Shown: in pieces, positions 43,061 through 52,084 of the stretch
Layout: each line of letters opens with the position of its first letter
How positions within the stretch are numbered: position 1 is the stretch's first letter
NCBI GenBank assembly: GCA_038257245.1
Contig: JBBSJL010000002.1
Span: forward strand, 1-64,000
Direction of reading: 5' to 3'
DNA length: 64,000 nt
From: JAGQNP01 sp038257245
GTDB taxonomy: Bacteria; Patescibacteriota; Saccharimonadia; Saccharimonadales; JACQNP01
Program-made: the position numbers and the translations under genes
Notes under the pieces: generated by a model
Seen by the model: the letters and a program-made list of their open reading frames with translations, nothing else
Told to the model about the DNA's origin: nothing
Database searches by the model: none

Positions 43061-43080
43061 CTAGCATTTCCTAGTAAAAT
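43052..43080 (+). promoter_or_regulatory. Promoter of the CAP-domain gene
   Basis: TTGCCA (43052-43057), 17 bases, TAAAAT (43075-43080), ending 6 bases before the GTG start at 43087. The -35 overlaps the last codons of the SpoU gene. Leaderless geometry. Confidence 0.65.
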
Positions 43081-43086
43081 AATAGT

Positions 43087-44100
43087 GTGAAAAAGCCCAC
43101 CAAAACAAACAGCCATAACCATAGAAAACGTTTTGGTCATCATCACAAACGTTCAAAGTCTTTTCATGATACTTACTTGCCCTATTTACCCATGACAATT
43201 ATCTTATTTGTAAGTGTTTTCGTTAGTGGCTATAACCCCCGAGCGGGCACACTTGCTTACGCAACAGAAATGAGTCACCATGGGTTACTTGCATCTACAA
43301 ACACTCAAAGATTAAGTTATGGTAAAACAACACTGGCGATCAATGACCAATTAAACCAAGCAGCCCAGACCAAAGCAAACGACATGGTAGCTCGTAATTA
43401 CTGGTCTCATGACACGCCAGATGGTCAAGAGCCTTGGGTGTTTATTAATGGGGCTGGCTATAGCTACACAAAAGCAGGTGAAAACTTAGCATACGGATTC
43501 TCTAGCAGCGACACAACCGTCAATGGATGGATGAATAGCCCGACCCACAAAGATAATCTACTGGATAGTGACTTTGTTGAAGTTGGCTTTGGATTTGCTA
43601 ATGGAAGTAACTTTAATAATGCCGGTGAAGAAACTGTGGTAGTAGCGATGTACGGAGAACCTTATGTTTTAGCCTCTACGGGTCAGTCTCCGCCGCCGCC
43701 AGCGGAGACTACATCCACTTCGGCTCCGAGTGAAATACCAGCAGAATCAACCTCCGAAAAAGAGGGCTCGCCAGTCGCACAATCCACTGCCAACCCGGAT
43801 AATAATAACCAGATGTCGAGTGGTCAGATAAAACAGCCAGAAGTAGTTGTTGCATCAGCCATATCAGTTAGTAGAATTGAAACATTGTTCACAAATACCC
43901 CCCCATGGGTCGTAAGTTCAATAACTTTTGTGATTGGGTTTTTATTAGCAGTACTGCTTGCCAGACATGGGTTGCGATTTAGAAAACTACTACGCGATAG
44001 CCAGAATTTCATAACACATCATCCCGTAATTGATTCTACGGTCTTAGCTCTTATAGTTTTGGGCGTTACACTTGTTAGAAATGTAGGAAATATACTCTAA
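43087..44100 (+). CDS. CAP (SCP/PR1-like) domain membrane protein
   Basis: 337 residues, GTG start. A basic His-rich N-terminus precedes a membrane or signal segment (around residues 33-52). The CAP domain has the expected His and Glu residues: NYWSHDTPDGQEPW, GENLAYGF, NGWMNSPTHKDNLLDSDFVEVGFG. A Pro/Ser/Thr/Glu-rich linker (about residues 200-260) leads to one or two C-terminal hydrophobic segments (about 275-295 and 315-332). This is a surface-anchored CAP protein; the molecular role of bacterial CAP domains is poorly known. It converges on dnaE with interlocking stop codons. Confidence 0.9.
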   Translation: MKKPTKTNSHNHRKRFGHHHKRSKSFHDTYLPYLPMTIILFVSVFVSGYNPRAGTLAYATEMSHHGLLASTNTQRLSYGKTTLAINDQLNQAAQTKANDMVARNYWSHDTPDGQEPWVFINGAGYSYTKAGENLAYGFSSSDTTVNGWMNSPTHKDNLLDSDFVEVGFGFANGSNFNNAGEETVVVAMYGEPYVLASTGQSPPPPAETTSTSAPSEIPAESTSEKEGSPVAQSTANPDNNNQMSSGQIKQPEVVVASAISVSRIETLFTNTPPWVVSSITFVIGFLLAVLLARHGLRFRKLLRDSQNFITHHPVIDSTVLALIVLGVTLVRNVGNIL

Positions 44101-47100
44101 CTAATAGTAGCGTTTTCTTCTCCGACAACTTCTTTGATTTTAGCTATAACTGATTCATTATTACTAACAGTGGAAGGTAGTTTAATTGCCTGTTTGTTAG
44201 TTCCCAAACCTATGACAAGTACTACTTCGATATCGTCTCCATCGGATTTATCCGATTTATCTAATACTGTTTTTATGTCTTTGAGAAGCTTCTGATCTTT
44301 AGTGTCTTTAAGGCGAATATATATTCTTTGTTTTTTGGGCAATTCTTTTGTTTCTACATTTTTTGTTTGAGCAGATTTTATTGATTTTTTTAGACTCTTT
44401 GTTTTTTTGCCAGTTTCAATATAACCACTCGCCTGATCTGGTGTTATTTCACGAGCTTCATTGACTAAAATTTTATAGTCGTCCGTTGCATCCCCCTCCT
44501 TTGTTTTAGCATTCACTTTTCCTTTAACTAAAACTACTCTGTCTTGTTCCCATATACCCAATGTTTCCTGGTAAACACCCGGGAATAATATAAGCTCAGT
44601 TGAACCGAAATTATCTTCGATTTTTACAAAAGCCATTTTTTGGCCATTTTTTGTAGTTATCTCTTTGGACTCAGTTATTATTCCTCCAGCGTTGACTGTT
44701 AAATTATCGTGTTCTCTGGATATACCGTTAAGTGGGGTAGTCTTTTCGCCAAGTATTGCTTCAAAGCTTTCTAAAGGATGTTTACTTATATAAATGCCGA
44801 GTAACTCTCGTTCCCAGACCAATTGGTCACGAACGCTAATTTCCTCAGAAGGATTTATCAGATTTGACGAAACAAACACTGGCTCACTAGTCTGATTGCC
44901 GAACAAGTCAATTTGGCCACTAGACTTTTGTTTATGCTCTTTGCTTGCAAAAGCTATTAACGTGTCCAGATTATGTAACAGTAAAGTCCTCTCGTTAAAC
45001 TTATCAAACGCCCCAGACTTAATTAAACTTTCTTGTACTTTTCTATTTATTATCCTCGGATTTATACGTTTGAAAAAATCATCAATATCGGTAAATTCAC
45101 CCTCCTCGCGTATCGCCAATATCTCTTCGACTGCGCCGATTCCTACGTTCTTGACTGCCGATAGACCAAATCGAATCTGGTTCATTTTAGGGACTACTGC
45201 AAATTCAACATATGATTCATTTATATCTGGCGGCAGTACTTTAATGCCCATGTTTTTACATTCAGTAACCTCAATTGCCAATCTATCCGAGTCATCATAA
45301 TCACTAGTCATTAGAGCCGCCATGAAAGCGTTCGGATAATGTGCCTTAAGATATGCGGTCTGGTAAGCAATAAGCCCGTAGCATGCAGCGTGTGACTTAT
45401 TAAAGGCATAGTCTGCGAACCCTTCGAGATCTTTCCAGAATTTTTCGACAATCGATATTTCGACCCCTTTTGTAACCGCCCCCTCAATAACTTTATCTTT
45501 CAATTTAGCCATCATGTCACGTTTCTTTTTACCGACAGCCTTTCGTAAGGTGTCTGACTCACCGCCAGTAAATCCACACATATCCCGAACTATCTGCATG
45601 AATTGTTCTTGGTAGACCATTACTCCGTAAGTGTCTTTAAGGGCGGGCTTCATCAGTTCATGATCGTATATAACCCGTTCTTTACCATTCTTCCTAGCAA
45701 TAAACTTGTTCGTCAAACCAGCCGTCAGGGGCCCCGGACGATACAACGCTCCCATTGCTATAATGTCCTCAAATACTGTCGGTTTTAGCTCTTTGAGATA
45801 TCTTTTCATTCCGGCTGATTCCAATTGAAAAACACCTGTAGTTTCGCCTTTTTGTAGTAATTCAAATGTTAATTTGTCATCTAGTGGTATATTATTGATA
45901 TCAACGTTCTTTTTATGAACCTTCTTTATGATTCTAAGTGTATTTTTGATAATCGTAAGGTTGGACAAACCCAAGAAATCCATTTTTAATAGACCGAGGT
46001 CTTCGATTGGACCCATGGGATATTGTGTTGTAACTACCCCTTTTTGGGCCATTTCCAGTGGGGTAAACTTCACTATTTCATCAGGTGCAATTACTACACC
46101 TGCAGCATGGACGCCATGGCTTCTTATCGTTCCTTCGAGTTGCACAGCCAAATCAAAGACTTCCCTTGACTGTTCATTATTTTCATACTCATCTTTTAGG
46201 TCTTTATCATTAATTAACGAGTTTTCTAAAGGTATATGTCTGCCTTGAATGGGCGGAGGAATCATTTTCGCAAGCCTATCAGCATCGCTATACGGTACTT
46301 GTAGAACCCTTGCAACGTCACGAACTGCATTCCTGGCTGCCATCCTACCAAAAGTAACTATATTTGCCACTCTGTCTTCCCCGTACTTCTCGACACAATA
46401 CTGGATCACCTCATCACGACGTGTATCTTGTATATCTATATCAATATCAGGCATTGATATACGATCAGGATTCAAAAATCTCTCAAATAAAAGATCGTAC
46501 TCTAGTGGATCTAACTCTGTGATCTTTAACGCATATGAAATTATTGAACCAGCAGCCGAGCCCCTCCCGGGTCCAAAAACAATTCCCTGGTCTTTGCCCC
46601 AATTAATGAAATCAGCAATTATTAAAAAGTAGCCATTGAAACCCATCTGATTTATTACACCTAGTTCGTACTCAATTCTACTCAAAACGGGCTTACCCAA
46701 CATTTTTTTAGCTTGAGCGATTGTTAGCTCTGCAAGATCCGTTTTGGTTTTTGAGTATCTAGCGACTAACCCTTGGTAAACCTGTTCCTCTAGATAAGAC
46801 TTTTCCGTATACCCTTTTGGTACCTCAAACTTTGGAATGAGAATTTTCCCAAGTTCAATACTAATATCACATCTGTCAGCAATTTTCTTGGTATTCGATA
46901 TAATATCGGGGTGATCTTTGCCCCACCTATCAATTAATTCTGTTGGATCAGTTACATGCAGCTCAAACTTTTTAAGACTCATCCTTTTTTCATCACTAAG
47001 AAACGACCCAGTCTGAACACATAATAATATCTCGTGGGCAGCTTGGTCTTTCTGTTCTAAATAATGCGCATCACAAGTTAAAACGCATTTTATCCCCAGT

Positions 47101-47720
47101 TCTTCTGCCAGTTTGAATGTTTCGTCAGTGACCTTCACTTGTTCATCCCATGAACTTGGGTGGTTTGGATGGCCATGGTCTTGTACTTCTAAGTAATACC
47201 GATCACCAAAAACCGATTTGTACCATTTAGCAGTTTGTTTGGCCTGATCATACTGGTCATTTCTAAGAGCACTTCCTATCTCACCGCCAATACAGCCGCT
47301 AAGAATAATCAGACCTTCATTGTACTTTTCTAATAAATGGTGGTCAACTCTGGGTTTGTAATAAAATCCCTTAAGATTAGCGTCCGTGCTTAGCTTCATA
47401 AGATTTCCATAACCGACATTGTTCATAGCAATTATTATTAGGTGGTTATATACCTTATCTTTGCCCGGGTCTCTAGCTGTCATGGATCTAGGTGCAACGT
47501 AAGCTTCCATACCAATTATTGGTTTGATGTTTTTGGATTTTGCTTCTTTGTAAAAGTCTAATACACCAGACAAAGTACCGTGATCCGTCATAGCCACAGC
47601 TGACATGCCTTTTTCTGCAACGTAGTTCATTAACGCTGGAACTTTAGTTAAGCCATCAAGCAAACTGTATTGAGTGTGATTATGTAGATGAACATAATCA
47701 CCGGGTTCAAGTTTTGACAT
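44097..47720 (-). CDS. dnaE: DNA polymerase III alpha subunit
   Basis: Replicative polymerase, 1207 residues, full length. The N-terminal PHP domain is intact in outline: YVHLHNHTQYSLLDG, MTDHGTLSG and IGMEAYVAP. Catalytic Asp residues lie in RISMPDIDIDIQD, followed by GRMAARNAVRDVARV. YQEQFMQI and GGESDTLRKAVGKKK are the fingers and palm blocks. OB-fold sequence (NAGGIITESKEITTKNGQKMAFVKIED) and a C-terminal domain follow. There is no 3'-5' exonuclease domain, as expected of DnaE. It overlaps the stop of the convergent CAP-domain gene. Confidence 0.98.
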   Translation of the reverse strand: MSKLEPGDYVHLHNHTQYSLLDGLTKVPALMNYVAEKGMSAVAMTDHGTLSGVLDFYKEAKSKNIKPIIGMEAYVAPRSMTARDPGKDKVYNHLIIIAMNNVGYGNLMKLSTDANLKGFYYKPRVDHHLLEKYNEGLIILSGCIGGEIGSALRNDQYDQAKQTAKWYKSVFGDRYYLEVQDHGHPNHPSSWDEQVKVTDETFKLAEELGIKCVLTCDAHYLEQKDQAAHEILLCVQTGSFLSDEKRMSLKKFELHVTDPTELIDRWGKDHPDIISNTKKIADRCDISIELGKILIPKFEVPKGYTEKSYLEEQVYQGLVARYSKTKTDLAELTIAQAKKMLGKPVLSRIEYELGVINQMGFNGYFLIIADFINWGKDQGIVFGPGRGSAAGSIISYALKITELDPLEYDLLFERFLNPDRISMPDIDIDIQDTRRDEVIQYCVEKYGEDRVANIVTFGRMAARNAVRDVARVLQVPYSDADRLAKMIPPPIQGRHIPLENSLINDKDLKDEYENNEQSREVFDLAVQLEGTIRSHGVHAAGVVIAPDEIVKFTPLEMAQKGVVTTQYPMGPIEDLGLLKMDFLGLSNLTIIKNTLRIIKKVHKKNVDINNIPLDDKLTFELLQKGETTGVFQLESAGMKRYLKELKPTVFEDIIAMGALYRPGPLTAGLTNKFIARKNGKERVIYDHELMKPALKDTYGVMVYQEQFMQIVRDMCGFTGGESDTLRKAVGKKKRDMMAKLKDKVIEGAVTKGVEISIVEKFWKDLEGFADYAFNKSHAACYGLIAYQTAYLKAHYPNAFMAALMTSDYDDSDRLAIEVTECKNMGIKVLPPDINESYVEFAVVPKMNQIRFGLSAVKNVGIGAVEEILAIREEGEFTDIDDFFKRINPRIINRKVQESLIKSGAFDKFNERTLLLHNLDTLIAFASKEHKQKSSGQIDLFGNQTSEPVFVSSNLINPSEEISVRDQLVWERELLGIYISKHPLESFEAILGEKTTPLNGISREHDNLTVNAGGIITESKEITTKNGQKMAFVKIEDNFGSTELILFPGVYQETLGIWEQDRVVLVKGKVNAKTKEGDATDDYKILVNEAREITPDQASGYIETGKKTKSLKKSIKSAQTKNVETKELPKKQRIYIRLKDTKDQKLLKDIKTVLDKSDKSDGDDIEVVLVIGLGTNKQAIKLPSTVSNNESVIAKIKEVVGEENATIS

Positions 47721-47814
47721 AATTAAACAAACCTCACACCCTATATTTTAATGGATATTAGTAAAATTCGAACCTTAATTATTACAACGGCAAATAGTTA
47801 GTTTTAGATTAATA

Positions 47815-48225
47815 TTATGCAGATGGTTTTTTTGCGTATTTTTTTAGATTTTCAATTGCTTTATTGAGTTCTGTAACTGCTTTGTTCAGGTCTTTATCGT
47901 CTGCTTCACCTTCATGTAGCGCACTTAGAACCGCTTTAGCCTTGTCTTTAGCATTCTGAGCAGTAGATACAGCGGCTTTAAGCTCAGAACTAGCCTTCTC
48001 ACCCAAAGATTTCAGAGTAGCCTCGCCACCTGCAATAAGCTTTGATGCCTCATCATGAAGGGTTTTGAGTCTATCTTCTAATTCTTTTTTATTTTTCACT
48101 GCAACTACTTTGATGTCTTCGCGAGTTTCTTTGCCGCTTTTGGGTGCCGTTAATATGCCAGTCACGTATCCTATCCCTGCAGCTATTGTGGTAAAAATCG
48201 CCAGGTTTTTAGTCTTTTTTAGCAT
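47815..48225 (-). CDS. YtxH-like protein
   Basis: 136 residues. An N-terminal hydrophobic segment with GIGYVTGILTAPKSGKETRED matches the YtxH/general stress motif (GxxAGLLFAPKSGKETR). The remainder is a long charged helix, Lys/Ala/Glu rich, probably coiled coil. It overlaps the next upstream gene (48209-48472) by 17 bases, so these two small membrane proteins form one unit. YtxH proteins are often stress-related; no specific activity is known. Confidence 0.85.
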   Translation of the reverse strand: MLKKTKNLAIFTTIAAGIGYVTGILTAPKSGKETREDIKVVAVKNKKELEDRLKTLHDEASKLIAGGEATLKSLGEKASSELKAAVSTAQNAKDKAKAVLSALHEGEADDKDLNKAVTELNKAIENLKKYAKKPSA

Positions 48226-48472
48226 TACTATCCTTTCGATTAGAGTTTAAGAACTTGTTAAATATTTCTACAACTGACGAGACAAATCGAAGCCCAGATA
48301 TAGATTTAACTGAATCTTCAATAACGTCGCCAACTTCTTCGGCTTTACTAGACAAGCGCTTAATGCTTTTTAACACTTGGATTAATATTGACAAGCAAAT
48401 AATGCCGAGAACTAAGAATACTGCTAGTGCGCCTGATAGAATAATAACTAAAATTTCTGCTGCTTCGTTCAT
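48209..48472 (-). CDS. Small membrane protein paired with YtxH-like protein
   Basis: 87 residues: one long membrane segment (about 7-32), then an amphipathic charged part (RLSSKAEEVGDVIEDSVKS), similar in style to DUF948-type proteins that sit next to YtxH in Gram-positive bacteria. A TATAAT ends 8 bases before the ATG, inside the region after galU's stop, and no ribosome site is present. Function unknown. Confidence 0.8.
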   Translation of the reverse strand: MNEAAEILVIILSGALAVFLVLGIICLSILIQVLKSIKRLSSKAEEVGDVIEDSVKSISGLRFVSSVVEIFNKFLNSNRKDSNAKKD

Positions 48473-48480
48473 TCTATTCT

Positions 48481-48486
48481 ATTATA
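48481..48486 (-). promoter_or_regulatory. -10 element for the 87-residue gene
   Basis: TATAAT on the minus strand, 8 bases before the ATG at 48472. -35 is unclear. Confidence 0.5.
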
Positions 48487-48502
48487 CAGTAATTATCCTT
48501 AT

Positions 48503-49393
48503 TTAGAATTTACTTCGTAAATGTTCCAAGAATTCTTCTCTGATATCTTCTCTTTCTAGAGCAAAGTCTACTACTGTTTTTAGGTATTCTAGTTTATTTC
48601 CGGTGTCATAATATTTGCTTTCGTTCAAAAGGCATGCGTATAAATCTTGTCCGTCTTGGATCATAGGTTCCAAAACATAAGTTGTTAGATAAAATTCTTG
48701 ATTATCCGCTAAATTATGTTTGGCTTTTTCAATATATTTAAAGACTTCCGGCGTAAGTAAATAGCCACCCACACTACCGAAATTGGATGGTGCATTGTCT
48801 TTTCCTGGTTTTTCTACCAAGCCTTCCATTTTCATGATGCCAGTCTCTATTTCTTGGCCATGTATTACCCCATATCTATCGTAATCCTCGTCTCGGCTCA
48901 ATGGTATACATGGCAGAATCGACCCTCCAAGCTGATTAAATAAATCGATCATCTGTTTAAATCTGTTAGGGCTAGCCGTAATAATGTCATCGGCAAAAGT
49001 ATAGATAAATGGCTCGTCCCCAATCAAGTGAGCTGCATTCATGATAGGTGTTGTGCTACCATAAGGCCCTTTTTGTCTAATATAGGCGAAGTTAGCTAGG
49101 TCTGAGATATGTTTTGTGTCTTCCAGTAATTGTTCTTTGTTCCCTTGCTTTAAATTCAGCCGCAGTTCGGCACTCATGTGGTCAAAATGATCTTCTATCG
49201 ATCGTTTATGGTAACCAGTAACGATTACGATGTCCTCTATGCCAGCGTCTACCAGTTCTTCGACTATGTATTGAATTATTGGTTTGTCTACTAATGGAAG
49301 CATTTCTTTGGGCATAGCCTTGGTCTGCGGCAAAAAACGTGTTCCAAACCCTGCAGCAGCAATGACGGCTTTTCTTATTGGTTTTTGGTTCAT
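48503..49393 (-). CDS. galU: UTP-glucose-1-phosphate uridylyltransferase
   Basis: Makes UDP-glucose for surface glycans. The nucleotide-binding N-terminus AAAGFGTRFLPQTKAMPKEM and VDKPIIQYIVEE, FADDI and YLLTPEVFKYIE blocks are typical. I start at the ATG at 49391-49393 (MNQKPIRKAV), giving 296 residues; this ATG is 7 bases after an extended -10 (TGG TACAAT), and the in-frame codons upstream run through that promoter. The gene is divergent from the HD protein. Neighbouring glycosyltransferases are not in the window. Confidence 0.95.
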   Translation of the reverse strand: MNQKPIRKAVIAAAGFGTRFLPQTKAMPKEMLPLVDKPIIQYIVEELVDAGIEDIVIVTGYHKRSIEDHFDHMSAELRLNLKQGNKEQLLEDTKHISDLANFAYIRQKGPYGSTTPIMNAAHLIGDEPFIYTFADDIITASPNRFKQMIDLFNQLGGSILPCIPLSRDEDYDRYGVIHGQEIETGIMKMEGLVEKPGKDNAPSNFGSVGGYLLTPEVFKYIEKAKHNLADNQEFYLTTYVLEPMIQDGQDLYACLLNESKYYDTGNKLEYLKTVVDFALEREDIREEFLEHLRSKF

Positions 49394-49400
49394 CACAAAG

Positions 49401-49409
49401 ATTGTACCA
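49401..49409 (-). promoter_or_regulatory. Extended -10 promoter of galU
   Basis: TGG TACAAT on the minus strand; the hexamer (49401-49406) ends 7 bases before the galU ATG. Leaderless geometry. Confidence 0.65.
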
Positions 49410-49422
49410 TACCTGCTCATGC

Positions 49423-49450
49423 TTGCTGTTAATCGTGTGTAGAGTACAAT
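49423..49450 (+). promoter_or_regulatory. Promoter of the HD-domain gene
   Basis: TTGCTG (49423-49428), 16 bases, TACAAT (49445-49450). The likely ATG is at 49462, so the leader is about four bases. Confidence 0.55.
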
Positions 49451-49461
49451 TATTGTCTAGT

Positions 49462-50226
49462 ATGGAAAACATGCCCTACACTGAACCACCATTTGAAAAC
49501 GATATTCAAGCAGCTTTGTCATTGGTTGCAGAAATAGCCAAGCCTTTTATGGAGCCACCACTTTCATATCATAAATGGGAACACATCGAATACAGTTTTA
49601 ACTATGCTATGAAAAAGTGCGATGAATATGAAAAGGCAGATAAGCCCGTTGATAGGCTAATGGTGGGGTGCGCGATACTTCTTCATGACGCTAAAATTAG
49701 TCACGAATTGCCGCCCGAGTTTAACACCGCAGAAGATTATTCAGCACACATTGCAAAGCAAGAATTAACGAGATTTGGCTTTAGTGATGCATTTTTGGAA
49801 GGAGTTGAAAACTGCATTAAGGCTACGAATTATGACGCGACTCCAGAAACAGACGAAGAAAAGTTAACTTGCATGGCAGATATTGCTAATATTTTTGATA
49901 AATACGAAGTTTTTGTATGGAATGCTTTCGCACTTATGAAAGAGCTGATGGAAACAACCAATAAAGTAGGTACTCTTAGGGAATTCCGAGGCCTATCCAG
50001 GGACGTAGTAAGCAGCTACCTCTTTAAAGATCTGGTAATTGTGCCAAGTATTGATAGAGACATTACTGGTATGCCGATATATGAAGCCTCTGGTATGAAA
50101 AATCTAAATCGCTTCATGCGGGCTAGTAGCATACAGATAAAAGCTACACTATTAAGTATCGGGGGAACGGCAGCAAATGGTTTTCTTGAATTAGTACCTG
50201 AACCGGTAAAACGCGCAAAACTCTAG
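49462..50226 (+). CDS. HD-domain phosphohydrolase-like protein
   Basis: Starting at the ATG at 49462 (MENMPYTEPP) it has 254 residues; the open frame extends upstream but that part overlaps the promoter and is unlikely to be translated. HD-superfamily residues: His in SYHKWEHIEYSF, the His-Asp pair in AILLHDAKIS, His in DYSAHIAKQEL and Asp in CMADIANIFD. The probable activity is hydrolysis of a phosphate ester or nucleotide. The specific substrate is unknown. It is divergent from galU and converges on gatB with interlocking CTAG stops. Confidence 0.82.
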   Translation: MENMPYTEPPFENDIQAALSLVAEIAKPFMEPPLSYHKWEHIEYSFNYAMKKCDEYEKADKPVDRLMVGCAILLHDAKISHELPPEFNTAEDYSAHIAKQELTRFGFSDAFLEGVENCIKATNYDATPETDEEKLTCMADIANIFDKYEVFVWNAFALMKELMETTNKVGTLREFRGLSRDVVSSYLFKDLVIVPSIDRDITGMPIYEASGMKNLNRFMRASSIQIKATLLSIGGTAANGFLELVPEPVKRAKL

Positions 50227-51674
50227 TTTATAATATGTTTCTTGATCATTTCTTGTGCGATAGCTGGGTTTGCCTTACCATGGGAGGCTTTCATAATTTG
50301 ACCAACCAAAAAACCTATTGCCTTCATTTCGCCATTTTTTACATCCTGAGCTGCCTCGGGATTATCTTTGATTACTTGTTCTACAATTTTTTCTAATTCT
50401 GACGAGTCTGAAATCTGCAGAACATTCTTATCTTGAGCAATTTTGTCTGGTTTACCGCCAATTTTTACTAATTCATTTAGGATAATCTTAGCGCCTGTGG
50501 AACTAACTATATTTTCAGCTGCCATTTCGGCTAGCTCAATAAATGAGTCAATTTCTAATTTTGCTTTGTCCCATGTTAATTCATCATTAGCAACCAATGC
50601 TTGCACGTCTACTGTTAACCATCCAGCAATACGTTTAGCATTTTCAACGGTTGTTTTATCTATAAGTTCAAACATAAATTTGCCGGCTATAATTTCGTCT
50701 ACCAAAGTGTCTCTGGCAGAATCATCGATGCCTAACTTGGCTAATTTATCTCTTAGAATACTCGGCATTATTGGCATTGCTTTTTCTACAGAGCTAATAT
50801 ATTTATCGTCTAAAAGTATCGGTGGTATGTCTGGATCAGGGAAATATCTATAATCATGAGCGTCTTCTTTGCTTCTTTGGCTTATTGTTTTTTGCTTTGC
50901 GTCGTCCCAACCGCGGGTTTCTTGCACAATTTCTTGACCTTTTTCTAATAACTCGACCTGTCGTTTAACTTCATAATCAACGGCTTTTTCTACACTACGG
51001 AAACTATTTATGTTCTTTATTTCGGCTCGGGTTCCTAGTTTATCGGTCTTACTGACGGAGATATTTACATCGAATCGCATATTTCCGTAATAAAGGTTAG
51101 CTTCACTAACATCTGCATAGCGCATCAAAACATGGAGTTCTTTTGCAAAAGCCTTAGCTTCTTCGGCAGAATGCATTTCTGGCTCACTAACAATCTCAAG
51201 TAGAGGGGTGCCTGCTCGGTTGAGATCTACTAGACTGTAGTTTTTTCCTACGGGGTGAGTACTTTTACCTGCATCCTCTTCTAGATGAGCCCGGGTTAGA
51301 TTAATCTTACTTTCTTTACCACCTACGTTTACCAATACAAATCCACCCAGAATAATTGGTTCATCAAACTGTGATATCTGATAACCTTTTGGTAAATCAG
51401 GATAGAAATAGTGCTTTCGGTCAAATTTACTGAATTTTTGGGGTGTGGTATTTAATGCAAAAGCTGCTTTGGATGCTAAATGAACTGCTTCTTCATTCAA
51501 AACAGGCAAAGCACCAGGCATCCCTAAACATATGTGACTTATGAGTGTATTAGGCTCGGCCTCTTTAGCATCGTTTTCTACTGCGGCAAATAGCTTCGTT
51601 TTAGTCTTCAACTGGACGTGACACTCTATACCGATAGTTGGTGTGTACTTATTAATAACGTCCTTACTGATCAT
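50223..51674 (-). CDS. gatB: Asp/Glu-tRNA amidotransferase subunit B
   Basis: Subunit of GatCAB, which converts Glu-tRNA-Gln (and often Asp-tRNA-Asn) into the amidated form. 483 residues. N-terminal TIGIECHVQLKTKTKLF, FDRKHYFYPDLPKGYQISQ and YGNMRFDVNISV are family blocks; the C-terminal YqeY-like tail domain ends NPAIAQEMIKKHI. It overlaps the 137-residue membrane protein gene by four bases, so translation is coupled. The presence of GatCAB implies that GlnRS and/or AsnRS is missing. Confidence 0.97.
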   Translation of the reverse strand: MISKDVINKYTPTIGIECHVQLKTKTKLFAAVENDAKEAEPNTLISHICLGMPGALPVLNEEAVHLASKAAFALNTTPQKFSKFDRKHYFYPDLPKGYQISQFDEPIILGGFVLVNVGGKESKINLTRAHLEEDAGKSTHPVGKNYSLVDLNRAGTPLLEIVSEPEMHSAEEAKAFAKELHVLMRYADVSEANLYYGNMRFDVNISVSKTDKLGTRAEIKNINSFRSVEKAVDYEVKRQVELLEKGQEIVQETRGWDDAKQKTISQRSKEDAHDYRYFPDPDIPPILLDDKYISSVEKAMPIMPSILRDKLAKLGIDDSARDTLVDEIIAGKFMFELIDKTTVENAKRIAGWLTVDVQALVANDELTWDKAKLEIDSFIELAEMAAENIVSSTGAKIILNELVKIGGKPDKIAQDKNVLQISDSSELEKIVEQVIKDNPEAAQDVKNGEMKAIGFLVGQIMKASHGKANPAIAQEMIKKHIIN

Positions 51675-52084
51675 TGTTGTAAAGCCCCAATATCTCGCAA
51701 GGCTTGTCTATAGGCCATTAAAGCGTCTTTAATATCTTCTTCCTTAATACGCTTTACCTCCCCAGCCATGACTTTTTTGTAAAGATTATGTGCGAACCAG
51801 ACACCGTCATTGTCACTAAAAACTTTCTGGGCAGAAACCATCATCTCGCCCATGGTTTTACCTTTGTACTTTCTTTTTTTAAGCGCTTTTTCTAAAAGCT
51901 TTTCTGCTTCACTCAGGGCCTCGGGCCATTTGGATTTATCCTTACAGTAGGACTGTAGTTTTTTCCACTTGTCAGTATACTTGTCTACTTTGAGTTTTTT
52001 TGGAATTTTTTTGTTTGCCACATAAAGCAAAATCAAAAATCCTACTGCTGCAACAACTACTATTATCAATAATTCTACTGTCAT
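51671..52084 (-). CDS. Membrane-anchored helical protein between gatA and gatB
   Basis: 137 residues, not recognised. One N-terminal membrane segment (about residues 4-22) is followed by a lysine-rich helical domain (KLQSYCKDKSKWPEALSEAE, KALKKRKYKGKTMGEMM). It overlaps both gatA upstream and gatB downstream by four bases (ATGA type), so it is translated stoichiometrically with the amidotransferase. No family link to GatCAB is known to me. It could tether something near the membrane, or be merely a passenger gene of the operon. Confidence 0.8.
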   Translation of the reverse strand: MTVELLIIVVVAAVGFLILLYVANKKIPKKLKVDKYTDKWKKLQSYCKDKSKWPEALSEAEKLLEKALKKRKYKGKTMGEMMVSAQKVFSDNDGVWFAHNLYKKVMAGEVKRIKEEDIKDALMAYRQALRDIGALQQ